A stretch of 64,000 nucleotides of DNA, taken from UBA6115 sp050952935 (lineage in GTDB: Bacteria; Bacillota; Clostridia; Christensenellales; Aristaeellaceae). The notes below the pieces were generated by a model, which was given only the letters and a program-made list of their open reading frames with translations, made no database searches and was not told where the DNA came from. This document shows positions 42,247-52,235 of this stretch, one piece after another; the first letter of the stretch is position 1; each line of letters starts with the position of its first letter. The DNA lies in NCBI GenBank assembly GCA_050952935.1, contig JBMNLS010000002.1:310001-374000 (forward strand), written 5' to 3'. A program made the position numbers and the translations under genes.

Positions 42247-43011
42247 TCAGGGGAACTTGAGAAAACCGGTCATCACATAGCCCGTTGTGCCTTTATAGCG
42301 TACCTTGCACCAGGAGGGGCCGCGATCAAACAAATCCACCACCTGGTTTGAGGGGATTTGGGCGATGATATTGGCCTTGGTGGAGCTGTCCTTGGAGGAG
42401 CGCAGGTTGAGGCTGCGGCCGGGCTGGGTGGCCACGATGGCCTTGGTGGGATCCCCGGGGGTGACTGCGGGCTCGGGCAGGGGGGGATTGGAGGGGAAGG
42501 CGAGAAAAGCAGTCATGGCATAGCCGATTCTGCCATTATAGCGCAGCTTGGTCCAGGTGCCGCCTTTGTCCAGGATAGTGACTTTGGCGTCCCGTGGCAT
42601 CATGCCGATGATGTTGGACTTGCTGCGGCTGGATGGGCTGGAGCGCAAATAGAGGATGCGGTTCCTCTGGGTGGCCACGGTGGCGGAAACATCCGTGACG
42701 GGTGGGTCTGCATAGGGCTTGGCCTTGTCTGAATACAGCCGGCTTAGGGTGATATGTCCGGCCACGCCGTCCACCTTCAGCCCGTTGACCCGCTGGAAGG
42801 AGGACACGGCACGCCGGGTGGCCGGGCCATAGCTGCCATCCGCCTTGGTCGGATAGTTCAGTTTGGTCAGCGCCTGCTGCATCAGCCGCACGCTGTCCCC
42901 CTTGCTGCCGATGCGCAGGGTGGGGAACACCGCCTGGGCGGGAATCACAGCGCAAAGGAGCATCAGGCACAAGAGACCTGAAAGAATGCGCGCTTTAAAA
43001 CGGTTGTTCAT
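42247..43011 (-). CDS. Secreted peptidoglycan-binding protein with two SH3b domains
   Basis: 254 residues. Signal peptide (~1-28, AVIPAQA), then a PG_binding_1 domain (~33-90: GSKGDSVRLMQQALTKLNYP, YGPATRRAVSSFQ), then two bacterial SH3 repeats (~105-172 and ~190-254), each ending VxT-(A/G)FLxFP. No catalytic domain, so it probably binds the cell wall rather than cutting it. Start 43011: AAGGAGG sits 8 bases upstream; an in-frame ATG at 43032 would put that site within the gene. Confidence 0.9.
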   Translation of the reverse strand: MNNRFKARILSGLLCLMLLCAVIPAQAVFPTLRIGSKGDSVRLMQQALTKLNYPTKADGSYGPATRRAVSSFQRVNGLKVDGVAGHITLSRLYSDKAKPYADPPVTDVSATVATQRNRILYLRSSPSSRSKSNIIGMMPRDAKVTILDKGGTWTKLRYNGRIGYAMTAFLAFPSNPPLPEPAVTPGDPTKAIVATQPGRSLNLRSSKDSSTKANIIAQIPSNQVVDLFDRGPSWCKVRYKGTTGYVMTGFLKFP

Positions 43012-43144
43012 TTGACAAACCTCCTTATTCATCTGACGCCATTATAGCTGATTTGGCGAAGAAGTGGAAGGGCCAAAGAGCATGAAGTTGAACCTTCACT
43101 TATATAGACGCATGAAAGGCGGGTTTTGTTTCATCCGGAAACAT

Positions 43145-43178
43145 AAAAAATACAGGAAGGGCACGGCGCCCTTCCTGT
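43145..43178 (-). terminator. Intrinsic terminator after groEL
   Basis: On the minus strand ACAGGAAGGGC pairs perfectly with GCCCTTCCTGT, followed by ATTTTTT. Confidence 0.9.
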
Positions 43179-43201
43179 GTTGAGCTGGATGACAGTTCGG
43201 C

Positions 43202-44830
<1,629 letters not shown>

Positions 44831-44861
44831 AATTCTCTATCTCTCCTTTTTGTAGTGTTTC

Positions 44862-45146
44862 TTATTCAACAATGGCCAAAATGTCGGACTGGCGGACGAT
44901 GATCAGCTCCTGCCCGTCGATTTTAACCTCGGTGCCCGCGTACTTGGAATAAATGACCTTTTCGCCGGGCTTCACATGCATGGTGATTTCCTTGCCATCC
45001 ACATTGCCGCCGGGGCCCACCGCGATGACTTCCGCCACCTGGGGCTTTTCTTTGGCAGTACCGGTCAGGATGATGCCGGATTTGGTGGTTTCTTCAGATT
45101 CCACGTTTTTGATGACCACACGGTCGCCTAAGGGTTTGACGTTCAT
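44862..45146 (-). CDS. groS: Co-chaperonin GroES (10 kDa)
   Basis: 94 residues; heptameric lid of the GroEL chamber. PLGDRVVIKN and GxVDGKEITMHVKPGEKVIYSKYAG are typical. Start 45146 by GAGGAGG; the longer frame from 45185 would run through the CIRCE operator. First gene of the operon. Confidence 0.99.
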   Translation of the reverse strand: MNVKPLGDRVVIKNVESEETTKSGIILTGTAKEKPQVAEVIAVGPGGNVDGKEITMHVKPGEKVIYSKYAGTEVKIDGQELIIVRQSDILAIVE

Positions 45147-45178
45147 AGTATCCTCCTCAATGAATAATCTTGGTGTTG

Positions 45179-45205
45179 TTAGCACTCAAAGCCGGTGAGT
45201 GCTAA
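45179..45205. promoter_or_regulatory. CIRCE operator (HrcA site)
   Basis: Perfect TTAGCACTC-N9-GAGTGCTAA, 33 bases before the groES start and just downstream of the promoter -10. HrcA would repress groESL until heat shock. Confidence 0.97.
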
Positions 45206-45215
45206 GCCTGATAAT

Positions 45216-45244
45216 AATATACCCCAACTTCGCCAAAGATGCAA
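45216..45244 (-). promoter_or_regulatory. Promoter of groESL
   Basis: Minus strand TTGCAT (45239-45244), 17-base spacer, TATATT (45216-45221), immediately upstream of CIRCE. Confidence 0.8.
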
Positions 45245-45328
45245 GCCCTTTTCACAAAAAATACTTTTTTATTTTATTATTTTATTAAATAATGCCGATT
45301 CCGGTCTTTATTGCGTCGTCGCGCCGCC

Positions 45329-46297
45329 TTACCTTTTCCGGCTTCTTCCCGCCAGCTCCTTCAGGCGCGCTTCATCCTCCCCGTTCCGAATTCTTCGGGC
45401 GGCGACCACCCGGCGCTCATCGTCCCGCTCCACGCAGGTGACCAGCACCAGCAGCTGATCCTCCGGGCGGACGTCAATGGGGCAGGTGTGAACGGAGGTG
45501 GCCATCAGCGCGTCGATGGCCCTTTGCCGCTCCCGCACATTGTCCGACCCAAGGGCATAGAAATCCAGATAATGCCTGCGGCTTTCCTCCGTGCTGACGG
45601 TGCCTGCCGCAAAAATCACGTACCGCCCCTGTTCATACAGGCTGTCAAAGCTGAGGAAGGGGCTGTTGCGGTAGAAGCTGATGTTGTCGTAGTTGCGCAG
45701 GCAGCCGAACATCGCCCCGCTTTTCATGTTATGGCCGTATATCATCAGCGTGTGGGGCCGGGTCTGAAGCGTTATGGCGGCGTCTAAAAACAGCGCGCCG
45801 TTGACGTTTTTATCCCCCCTGGCGTCATGGGTCATGTAATATTCGCTGTCCCGCTGCACAACGGCTTCATCCAGCATTTTCCCGATGGTCAGCCAGCCGA
45901 TGATGTCCCTGTTTTCCCTGCGCAGGGCCTTGAACCGGCTGTTGACGCGCAATTTGGGATTGCCGGGGTAAGCCATCGCCCTAAGCCTGGGAGCGGGCGC
46001 AAAAGTGGGGGCAAGGGTGGCCTGCGCCACGGTCATAGTCGGCGCCGCGGTCACGGGCAAAGTGGTTGGGGCATCGGTTTCCACCGGGGCAACAGGTGTG
46101 GGCGCGTGGTACACCTGCCGCAACGCTTCCGCTGCGCGGCGGGATGCCGCCAGGTCTCGCCCATAGCCGATCAATTTGGTCAGGCCGAACAGAACCAGCG
46201 CGACAGATGCCGCCAGCAAAGCCAGCCGCCCCCGGCGAAAGCGGCTGTAACGCACACGGCGCGGCCTGCGCCCGTTCCATCCCCCGCCCTGCATCAT
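45329..46297 (-). CDS. srtB: Class B sortase
   Basis: 322 residues. An N-terminal membrane anchor (~27-46), a Pro/Thr-rich linker (~65-105), then the sortase domain with catalytic His in YGHNMK (~190), Cys in LVLVTCVERDD, and Arg in RRVVAARR. SrtB-type enzymes cut the sorting signal and transfer the protein to the wall. It sits 66 bases after the surface protein gene with the PKTGD sorting signal, its probable substrate. The gap holds a strong hairpin. Confidence 0.92.
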   Translation of the reverse strand: MMQGGGWNGRRPRRVRYSRFRRGRLALLAASVALVLFGLTKLIGYGRDLAASRRAAEALRQVYHAPTPVAPVETDAPTTLPVTAAPTMTVAQATLAPTFAPAPRLRAMAYPGNPKLRVNSRFKALRRENRDIIGWLTIGKMLDEAVVQRDSEYYMTHDARGDKNVNGALFLDAAITLQTRPHTLMIYGHNMKSGAMFGCLRNYDNISFYRNSPFLSFDSLYEQGRYVIFAAGTVSTEESRRHYLDFYALGSDNVRERQRAIDALMATSVHTCPIDVRPEDQLLVLVTCVERDDERRVVAARRIRNGEDEARLKELAGRSRKR

Positions 46298-46314
46298 CCT
46301 GCCTTTCTAACATG

Positions 46315-46346
46315 CAGGCCCTGTCCGCCAAAACAGACAGGGCCTG
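46315..46346 (-). other. Intercistronic hairpin between surface protein and sortase genes
   Basis: CAGGCCCTGTC pairs with GACAGGGCCTG, 11-bp stem, 10-base loop. No T run follows on either strand, so it may tune the ratio of the two messages rather than stop transcription. Confidence 0.7.
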
Positions 46347-46362
46347 TTGCGCGCTGTAAAAA

Positions 46363-49300
46363 TTACTTGCCTTTCCTTCTGCGCCTGCCGGTCACAAGCA
46401 CAGCGCTGATGCCCGCCAGGCCCAGCAGCGCCAGCCCCGCCCACAGCGCCAGGTTGGCCTCATCCCCGGTCTTGGGGGTCCTGTAGTTGATGATGGCGCC
46501 GCCGTCGCAGCAGCGGTCGGTAATGCCGGTATACACGCCCACGTTTTCATACCGCGTTTTGTAACCGGGGACGGGCTTTTCCACCACATAGCGGGACACC
46601 GGCCTGTCAAACCAGGCGTTGTACCGCCATTCAGTGGAGCTGACCACCTTCTTGTTGAACAGCTTGTGGGCGACGCGGTCCATCTCGTCATACAGCGTCC
46701 AGTCGATGCTCTTTCCCGTCCCGCCATGCCAGCGCTTGGTAAAGGTAAAGCTGTCGCTGGGCGTCGTCACATCCTCAAAGCTGCCCGGCCTGGCCCGGAT
46801 GGTAAAGGACGCTTGGGCCAAACCATCTTCAAAAACAAAGCTCAGGTGATGCAGACCGGCGGCTAAGGTATCCAGCCAGGCCGATTTCAGCCGGATGATC
46901 AGGCTGCCCGCTGCCCTGGTGTAGTTGCTCTCCGCAACGGGGACCCCGTCCTTCAGCATCTGGCGGAACAGGCCGAAGGTTTTCTCGTCCTCCATGTTCC
47001 GTTCAACGGTCAGCAGCAGGTCTTCGCCGTCGCCGCGGGTATGGGTCTGGCCATCGCCGGAAACGGTGGTATATTGGGCGCCGGCCGCGGACACGGTGAC
47101 CGTGCAGGCAGCCGTCTTGTTGCCATCGTCCGTTTTCACGGTAATCGTCGCTTGTCCCGGGGCCTTCGGGGTGACCACGCCGTCTGCCACGGTGGCGATG
47201 GCCTCGTTGCTGGAGGCCCAGGTTACGTTTTTATTGGCCGCGTCTGCCGGTAACACCGTTGCCGTCAGGGTGCCGGTGGCCCCGCCCGCAGTTAAGGTCA
47301 AAGTTGCCGGAGACACCGTCACCCCCGTGACGGCCACCGGGGCCGCCTGCACGTTCACCGTACAGGTCGCCGTCTTGTTGCCGTCATCCGTTTCCACCGT
47401 GATAATCGCTTGCCCCGCGGCCTTCGGGGTGACCACGCCGTTCGCCACGGTGGCTACGGCCCCGTTGCCGGAGGACCAGGTCACGTTCTTGTTGGTCGCG
47501 TCTGCCGGCAATACCGTCGCTGTCAGGGTGCCGGTGGCTCCGCCCGCTGTCAGGGTCAAAGTTGCCGGAGCCAGCGTCACCCCTGTGACAGCCACCGGGG
47601 CAGCGTTTACGGTCACGGTACAGGTCGCCGTCTTTTCGCCGTCCACCGTCTTCACCGTGATAATCGCTTGCCCCGCGGCCTTCGGGGTGACCACGCCGTC
47701 TGCCACAGTGGCGATGGCCTCGTTGCCGGAGGACCAGGTCACGTTCTTGTTGGTCGCGTCTGCCGGCAATACCGTCGCCGTCAGGGTGCCGGTGACCCCG
47801 CCCGCAGTTAAGGTCAAAGTTGCCGGAGACACCGTCACCCCCGTGACGGCCACCGGGGCCGCCTGCACGTTCACCGTACAGGTCGCCGTCTTGTTGCCGT
47901 CATCCGTTTCTACCGTGATAATCGCCTGTCCCGCGGCTATCGGGGTGACTACGCCGTTCGCCACGGTGGCTACGGCCCCGTTGCCGGAGGACCAGGTCAC
48001 GCCCTGGTTGGTGGCGTTGGGCGGCAAGACCGTCGCTGTCAGCGTCCCGGTCGCTCCGCCTGCCGTCAGGGTCAGCGTTTCCGGAGACACCGTTACGCCC
48101 GTGACAAGCACTGTAGCCGCCTGAACGTTTACCGTGCAGGTATCCGTCTTATTGCCGTCATCCGTTTTCACCGTGATGACCGCCTGTCCCGCGGCTATCG
48201 GGGTGACCACGCCGTCTGCCACAGTGGCTACGGCCTCGTTGCTGGACGCCCAGGTCACGTTCTTGTTGGTCGCGTCTGCCGGGTATACTGTCGCTGTCAA
48301 GGTTCCGGTCGCTCCGCCTGCCGTCAGGGTCAGCGTTTTCGGATCCACCGTCACGCCCGTGACAGGCACCGCAGCTTCAAATGCTCCGATGTCTACGCCT
48401 GCTCCCTGCGGTCTGGCCATGCCGCGCTGGTCTTTATCGGGAACGTACACGCAAGCCGACGCATATTCATCAATATTAGTGCCAACTTCCAGCCCCTTAT
48501 CTATGGCCGAACTGCCGTCTCCTAATCCATAGATATACACTTTGGCGGGGTTCTCTGCGGGATTCGTTACAGTGTTGCCCTCCTTGTCAAGCGCTACCAG
48601 CTTGGGGTCGGTTTGGATGAGGCCGCTTATGTTTTCAGTCCCATAATTTGTACGTATAAATCCGACCACGCAGTTTTTCAGGGTGAGGGTACTGCCGCTC
48701 TGATAGATGTCCAGGCCCTTGTCAGCGGCGGAGGTATTGCCCCATAGGATGGAATTGGCCACCGTCGGGCTGGCATTATTGTAATTATACATCCCGCCCC
48801 CACTGTTCGTTGCAGTGTTCCCGGAGAAAGTACAGTTCGCCAGATATGGGACGCAAAAAATGTTCGATATCCCGCCTCCATTGTTCGTGGCAGTGTTCCC
48901 GGAAAAGGTGCAGTTCACCAGAATTGAGTTGGAGTAATAGAAGTTGTACAGCCCGCCGCCTTCGTTTGACCTGTTTCCGGAGAAGGTGCAGTTCATCAGG
49001 GTCGGGTTGGAATCACCAGTGCTCCCCATCCCGCCCCCATTGTTCGTGGCAGTGTTCCCGAAGAAGGTGCAGTTTGTTACCGTCGGGCTGGAGCCTATGT
49101 TGTACATCCCGCCCCCATTGTTCGTGGCAGTGTTCCCGAAGAAGACGCAGTTTTCCACCGCCGGGTTGGAGTTTGTGTTGTACATCCCGCCGCCGGAATA
49201 CTTTGCCGTGTTGCCGGAAAAGACGCAGTTTGCCACCGTGGGGCTGGAACCTCTGTTGTACATCCCGCCGCCGTTTCTATACCACACTTCACTATCAGTC

Positions 49301-49746
49301 CCATTGGCGTTTCCGCCTGTTATGGTAAAGCCGTCCAGCCGCGTGTCGGCGGTTGTTGCGCCCGTACCGCCCCTTACGACGTTGTAGACCTTGCCGCCGC
49401 CGTCTAAGGTGGTTATGTTGGTTTTCCAGTCGCGGGCATCCACGCTCCCCTCTGTCCCGGCAAAGCCCCCGTAGACCTTAACGCCTTGTTTCAAAAGGAA
49501 GGTGTCCGTCTCGTTCCCGCCCGGGCTGTAGGTCCCCTTCGCCACCCAGATTTCGTCGCCGGAACCGGCGCTATCCATGATGCCTTTCAGGTCTGATGAG
49601 GCAGCACCCCACCCGCCGATGCCACTTCCGGTTCCGGTCTGCGTTACATAGTACCTCTTCGGCTCCGCCGCCGCCCTCTGCCAGGGCAGCGCCGCTAAAA
49701 CCACCAGCAGCGCCAGTGCCAGGAATACCGCTTTCTTCGTTTTCAT
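46363..49746 (-). CDS. Sortase-anchored surface protein with beta-helix and five Ig-like (Big2) repeats
   Basis: 1127 residues. Signal peptide (~1-27), a right-handed beta-helix (~155-330) of about seven GGGMYN...NCTFSGNTA-type turns, five 86-residue Big2-like repeats (~460-890) nearly identical to each other, a Cna-B-like domain (~990-1085) and a terminal anchor: PKTGDE, a hydrophobic stretch and RRRRKGK. Start 49746 by GGAGGAAGGAG; the frame is open to 50019 but that stretch is a structured leader. Likely an adhesin or polysaccharide-facing protein, anchored by the sortase downstream. The repeats imply length variation by recombination. Confidence 0.92.
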   Translation of the reverse strand: MKTKKAVFLALALLVVLAALPWQRAAAEPKRYYVTQTGTGSGIGGWGAASSDLKGIMDSAGSGDEIWVAKGTYSPGGNETDTFLLKQGVKVYGGFAGTEGSVDARDWKTNITTLDGGGKVYNVVRGGTGATTADTRLDGFTITGGNANGTDSEVWYRNGGGMYNRGSSPTVANCVFSGNTAKYSGGGMYNTNSNPAVENCVFFGNTATNNGGGMYNIGSSPTVTNCTFFGNTATNNGGGMGSTGDSNPTLMNCTFSGNRSNEGGGLYNFYYSNSILVNCTFSGNTATNNGGGISNIFCVPYLANCTFSGNTATNSGGGMYNYNNASPTVANSILWGNTSAADKGLDIYQSGSTLTLKNCVVGFIRTNYGTENISGLIQTDPKLVALDKEGNTVTNPAENPAKVYIYGLGDGSSAIDKGLEVGTNIDEYASACVYVPDKDQRGMARPQGAGVDIGAFEAAVPVTGVTVDPKTLTLTAGGATGTLTATVYPADATNKNVTWASSNEAVATVADGVVTPIAAGQAVITVKTDDGNKTDTCTVNVQAATVLVTGVTVSPETLTLTAGGATGTLTATVLPPNATNQGVTWSSGNGAVATVANGVVTPIAAGQAIITVETDDGNKTATCTVNVQAAPVAVTGVTVSPATLTLTAGGVTGTLTATVLPADATNKNVTWSSGNEAIATVADGVVTPKAAGQAIITVKTVDGEKTATCTVTVNAAPVAVTGVTLAPATLTLTAGGATGTLTATVLPADATNKNVTWSSGNGAVATVANGVVTPKAAGQAIITVETDDGNKTATCTVNVQAAPVAVTGVTVSPATLTLTAGGATGTLTATVLPADAANKNVTWASSNEAIATVADGVVTPKAPGQATITVKTDDGNKTAACTVTVSAAGAQYTTVSGDGQTHTRGDGEDLLLTVERNMEDEKTFGLFRQMLKDGVPVAESNYTRAAGSLIIRLKSAWLDTLAAGLHHLSFVFEDGLAQASFTIRARPGSFEDVTTPSDSFTFTKRWHGGTGKSIDWTLYDEMDRVAHKLFNKKVVSSTEWRYNAWFDRPVSRYVVEKPVPGYKTRYENVGVYTGITDRCCDGGAIINYRTPKTGDEANLALWAGLALLGLAGISAVLVTGRRRRKGK
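47068..48364 (-). repeat. Five near-identical 258-bp repeats (Big2 domains)
   Basis: Each copy spans 86 codons from VTGVT to the next VTGVT. Differences are few and often shared between copies 2 and 4, suggesting recent duplication or gene conversion. Confidence 0.88.
48778..49272 (-). repeat. Beta-helix coding repeats
   Basis: About seven degenerate 70-80-bp units encoding GGG(M/L)YN...ANC-FSGNTA turns. Confidence 0.8.
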
Positions 49747-50057
49747 GGGTGCTCTCCTTCCTCCCGTTCGTTTCGTCACACGCTTTCCCTGAGGGCTTAT
49801 CCGGCGGCGGAACAACCGCCCCTGTTGATGCCGCCCGCGCGGCGCTGACTGGACCAGACGGGGCCATGCGCAAAGCCATGACCCCGGACAAAACAAAAAA
49901 CCCGCGCGCCGAAAAACGCGCAGGCGCCGCCAAGCAGCCTTAAATGGGGTGAACGAATAAAGCAGATATGATGATGCTGTCCGCCTGCCCGCCTGTCTGT
50001 CATCATGACGGCGTATCACCCGCCTCCCATCAAGTCAGATCCGTCACCTGCAACTAT
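49747..50057 (-). promoter_or_regulatory. Long structured leader of the surface protein gene, candidate attenuator
   Basis: Transcription from the promoter at 50064-50092 would give about 310 bases before the start codon. The leader contains an intrinsic terminator at 49895-49924 (minus), a stem of CGGGG-CATG/CATG-CCCCG (~49867-49894) and further GC-rich hairpins. That layout suits a riboswitch or attenuator, but I recognise no class. No separate gene is apparent here. Confidence 0.55.
49895..49924 (-). terminator. Terminator-like hairpin in the leader
   Basis: On the minus strand CCTGCGCG pairs with CGCGCGGG (one G-U), then TTTTTTGTTTT. It comes before the surface protein gene, not after another gene's stop, so is likely conditional. 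Confidence 0.7.
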
Positions 50058-50063
50058 CAGCTT

Positions 50064-50092
50064 ATTATATATTGAAGGATATTTTTATTCAA
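50064..50092 (-). promoter_or_regulatory. Promoter of the surface protein/sortase operon
   Basis: Minus strand TTGAAT (50087-50092), exactly 17 bases, TATAAT (50064-50069). Confidence 0.82.
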
Positions 50093-50190
50093 TACCCATT
50101 TTCATGAAAAAACGGGTATATCGTGCAGTCTGTTTTATTCATTTTATTAGTCTGAATAACTGGGAGGAAAGCGGGTCAGCATCTGGATAA

Positions 50191-51021
50191 TCAGGCCAGG
50201 GGGTCAAAGACCAGGCCGCCGGCAATGCGCCTTACCCGGCCGGACAGCTTTTCCTGAAGCAGCCGAACCCCGCCCTCGCCTGTGCAGTGCCCGGTGAAAT
50301 AGCGGGTATTTCCCGGCGCCAGGGCCTGGGCCATCTTCTCACCAAAGGCCAGGGCCTCACTGCTGGCATCCTCACCAATCGCCAGGTGAAAGCCGCCGAT
50401 GGCGGAGACGGGGGCTTTGCCGCGCAGGGCTGTGGCGGCGGCCAGAATATCGGCGATGCCGCTGTGGGCGCAGCCGGTGAACAGCACATCCTGGCCTTCC
50501 TGGCTTAGGATCAGGTGCAGCTCATGGGAAAAATCATCGGGCAGGAAGCCCTTTTCACCCTGCTTTAAGATGCGGGCATTGTCGGGCGGCCAAAGCCTGC
50601 GGGTATTCACCCCTGAGAACAGGGTGATCTCTTCATCCAGGCTAAATTGGCCTGTGACCGGCCTGATGCGGGGGTGATCCGCAAGCGCGGCCTCAATCCC
50701 CACGTCCATCAGTTCCCCATTTTCCAACAGAACCGCATGAGGCACAAAAGCCTCTTTTTGCACATAGATGGGGGCATGGTCATTGAGCGCCAGGAAAGCC
50801 CGGATGCCCCCGCCGTGGTCATAGTGCCCGTGGGAAAGGAAAGCGATGTCCACGCTGGACAGGTCAAGCCCCATGGCCTGTGCGTTGCCCGCGAACTGGT
50901 CACCCTGCCCAAAGTCAAACAGCAGCCTGTGTCTTGCGGTTTCAATGAACAGACTCAGCCCGTGCTCCGCGGCGTAATCAGGGGATATGGCGGTGTTCTC
51001 AATCAATACATGTACGCGCAT
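50191..51021 (-). CDS. MBL-fold metallohydrolase
   Basis: 276 residues. The metal site HGHYDHGG (~63-70) is the HxHxDH motif, with a later TGCAHSG and TGHCTGEGG supplying further ligands; the fold is the lactamase-like one seen in dihydropterin-type hydrolases. Substrate unknown. Divergent from mutY; its promoter lies at 51069-51098. An intergenic AT-rich stretch containing the surface gene promoter follows its stop. Confidence 0.88.
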   Translation of the reverse strand: MRVHVLIENTAISPDYAAEHGLSLFIETARHRLLFDFGQGDQFAGNAQAMGLDLSSVDIAFLSHGHYDHGGGIRAFLALNDHAPIYVQKEAFVPHAVLLENGELMDVGIEAALADHPRIRPVTGQFSLDEEITLFSGVNTRRLWPPDNARILKQGEKGFLPDDFSHELHLILSQEGQDVLFTGCAHSGIADILAAATALRGKAPVSAIGGFHLAIGEDASSEALAFGEKMAQALAPGNTRYFTGHCTGEGGVRLLQEKLSGRVRRIAGGLVFDPLA

Positions 51022-51068
51022 GGTTTCCTCCTTGTGCTTGTTGTGGGTGTAGGTTTGGATTCAACTCT

Positions 51069-51098
51069 AATATAGGGCAAAACCGGATGAAAATACAA
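51069..51098 (-). promoter_or_regulatory. Promoter of the MBL-fold gene
   Basis: Minus strand TTGTAT (51093-51098), 18 bases, TATATT (51069-51074). Confidence 0.6.
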
Positions 51099-51108
51099 GG
51101 GCGGGATA

Positions 51109-51117
51109 TGCTATAAT
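51109..51117 (+). promoter_or_regulatory. Extended -10 promoter of mutY
   Basis: TGCTATAAT, 34 bases before the mutY ATG; divergent from the MBL promoter, which lies 11 bases away. Confidence 0.65.
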
Positions 51118-51151
51118 CCTCCGGCACGGTGATATTCAGAAAGGGGACAAC

Positions 51152-52204
51152 ATGCACATTTCAACCGCCCTGCTTGCCTGGTATGACCGGGAGAAGCGCA
51201 GCTTTCCCTTCCGCGGGGTGAGCGACCCTTACCAGGTCTGGGTGTCAGAGATCATGCTTCAGCAGACCCAGACCACCACGGTAACGGGCTACTTTACCCG
51301 GTTTATCGCCCGGTTCCCCGATGTGGCCTCCCTGGCCGCCGCCGATGAGACGGCGGTGCTCAAAGCCTGGGAGGGGCTGGGCTATTACAGCCGCGCCAGG
51401 AACCTCCACAAGGCGGCAAAGATCATTGAGGGAGAGCGGGAGGGCCGGTTTCCCCAAACGGCGGCTGATTGGCAAACCCTGCCGGGGGTCGGCCCCTATA
51501 CGGCGGCGGCGGTCGCCAGCATTGCCTTTGGGGAGGCGGCGCCCGCCATTGACGGCAACCTCACCCGGGTCATCTGCCGGCTTCATCTGGTGGAGGAAGA
51601 CCCGGCCATCCCATCGGTGAAGCGGCGGATATATGCGCTGGGCCAGGCCCTGATGCCAAATGAACGGCCGGGGGACATGAACCAGGCCCTGATGGATTTG
51701 GGAGCCACCATCTGCACGCCCGGCACGCCGGATTGTCCCCGTTGCCCGCTGATTGCCTTTTGCGAGGCGAACAAGGCGGGCCTGGCTGAAACCCTGCCCA
51801 ACCTTTCCGCTAAAAAGCCGCCCAAAGAGGTGCCGGTGGCGGTGGGGATGGTTTTTTATCAAGGTAAGGTGCTGCTGGTGAAGCGGCAGCAAGCATTGCT
51901 CGGGGGGCTTTATGTGTTTCCGCTTACGGAGGGGGAGGATAATCCTGAAAACCTGGCAAAAGGGCTGGAAAAAATAGGCGTTCCGGCGGACGGCTTCCGT
52001 GAAGTGGGGCAGGCCCGGCATATTTTCACACACCGGGTGTGGCAGATGCGGCTGTATGAGGCGAAAGCCCGGGAGATGAGGGAGGTGCCTGAGGGCATTT
52101 GGGCAAGCGCCGATGATATCCGCGCCCTCCCCCTGCCCGGGGCCATGCGGGCTGCCAGGGAATACTCGCTTGGTAAACTGGAAGAAGAAACAGGCGCCAC
52201 ATGA
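51152..52204 (+). CDS. mutY: A/G-specific adenine glycosylase
   Basis: 350-residue DNA repair enzyme removing adenine paired with 8-oxoguanine. Helix-hairpin-helix LPGVGPYTAAAVASIAFG with the catalytic Asp in AIDGNLTRV, and a [4Fe-4S] cluster from C-x6-C-x2-C-x5-C in CTPGTPDCPRCPLIAFC. A NUDIX-like C-terminal domain (~225-340) recognises 8-oxoG. RBS AAAGGGG upstream. Monocistronic, followed by a bidirectional terminator. Confidence 0.96.
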   Translation: MHISTALLAWYDREKRSFPFRGVSDPYQVWVSEIMLQQTQTTTVTGYFTRFIARFPDVASLAAADETAVLKAWEGLGYYSRARNLHKAAKIIEGEREGRFPQTAADWQTLPGVGPYTAAAVASIAFGEAAPAIDGNLTRVICRLHLVEEDPAIPSVKRRIYALGQALMPNERPGDMNQALMDLGATICTPGTPDCPRCPLIAFCEANKAGLAETLPNLSAKKPPKEVPVAVGMVFYQGKVLLVKRQQALLGGLYVFPLTEGEDNPENLAKGLEKIGVPADGFREVGQARHIFTHRVWQMRLYEAKAREMREVPEGIWASADDIRALPLPGAMRAAREYSLGKLEEETGAT

Positions 52205-52221
52205 CGCGGCGCCTGTTTCTT
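52191..52221. terminator. Bidirectional terminator after mutY
   Basis: CAGGCGCC pairs with GGCGCCTG; TTTCTT follows on + and TTTCTTCTTC on -. It overlaps the end of mutY. Confidence 0.75.
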
Positions 52222-52235
52222 GAGGAGAGGGAGAA

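Noticed and set aside
47068..48364. CRISPR or mobile repeats
   Set aside because: The 258-bp units are in-frame Ig-like domains of one surface protein.
49860..49925. Possible cyclic-di-GMP (GEMM) riboswitch, from GCGCAAAGCC on the + strand
   Set aside because: Only this short resemblance is present; the other conserved GEMM elements are missing and it lies on the strand opposite to the surface gene.
49747..50019. In-frame N-terminal extension of the surface protein
   Set aside because: The extra residues are Arg/Cys-rich and lack homology or a ribosome site, while a textbook signal peptide with GGAGG begins at 49746. The stretch is GC hairpins of the leader.
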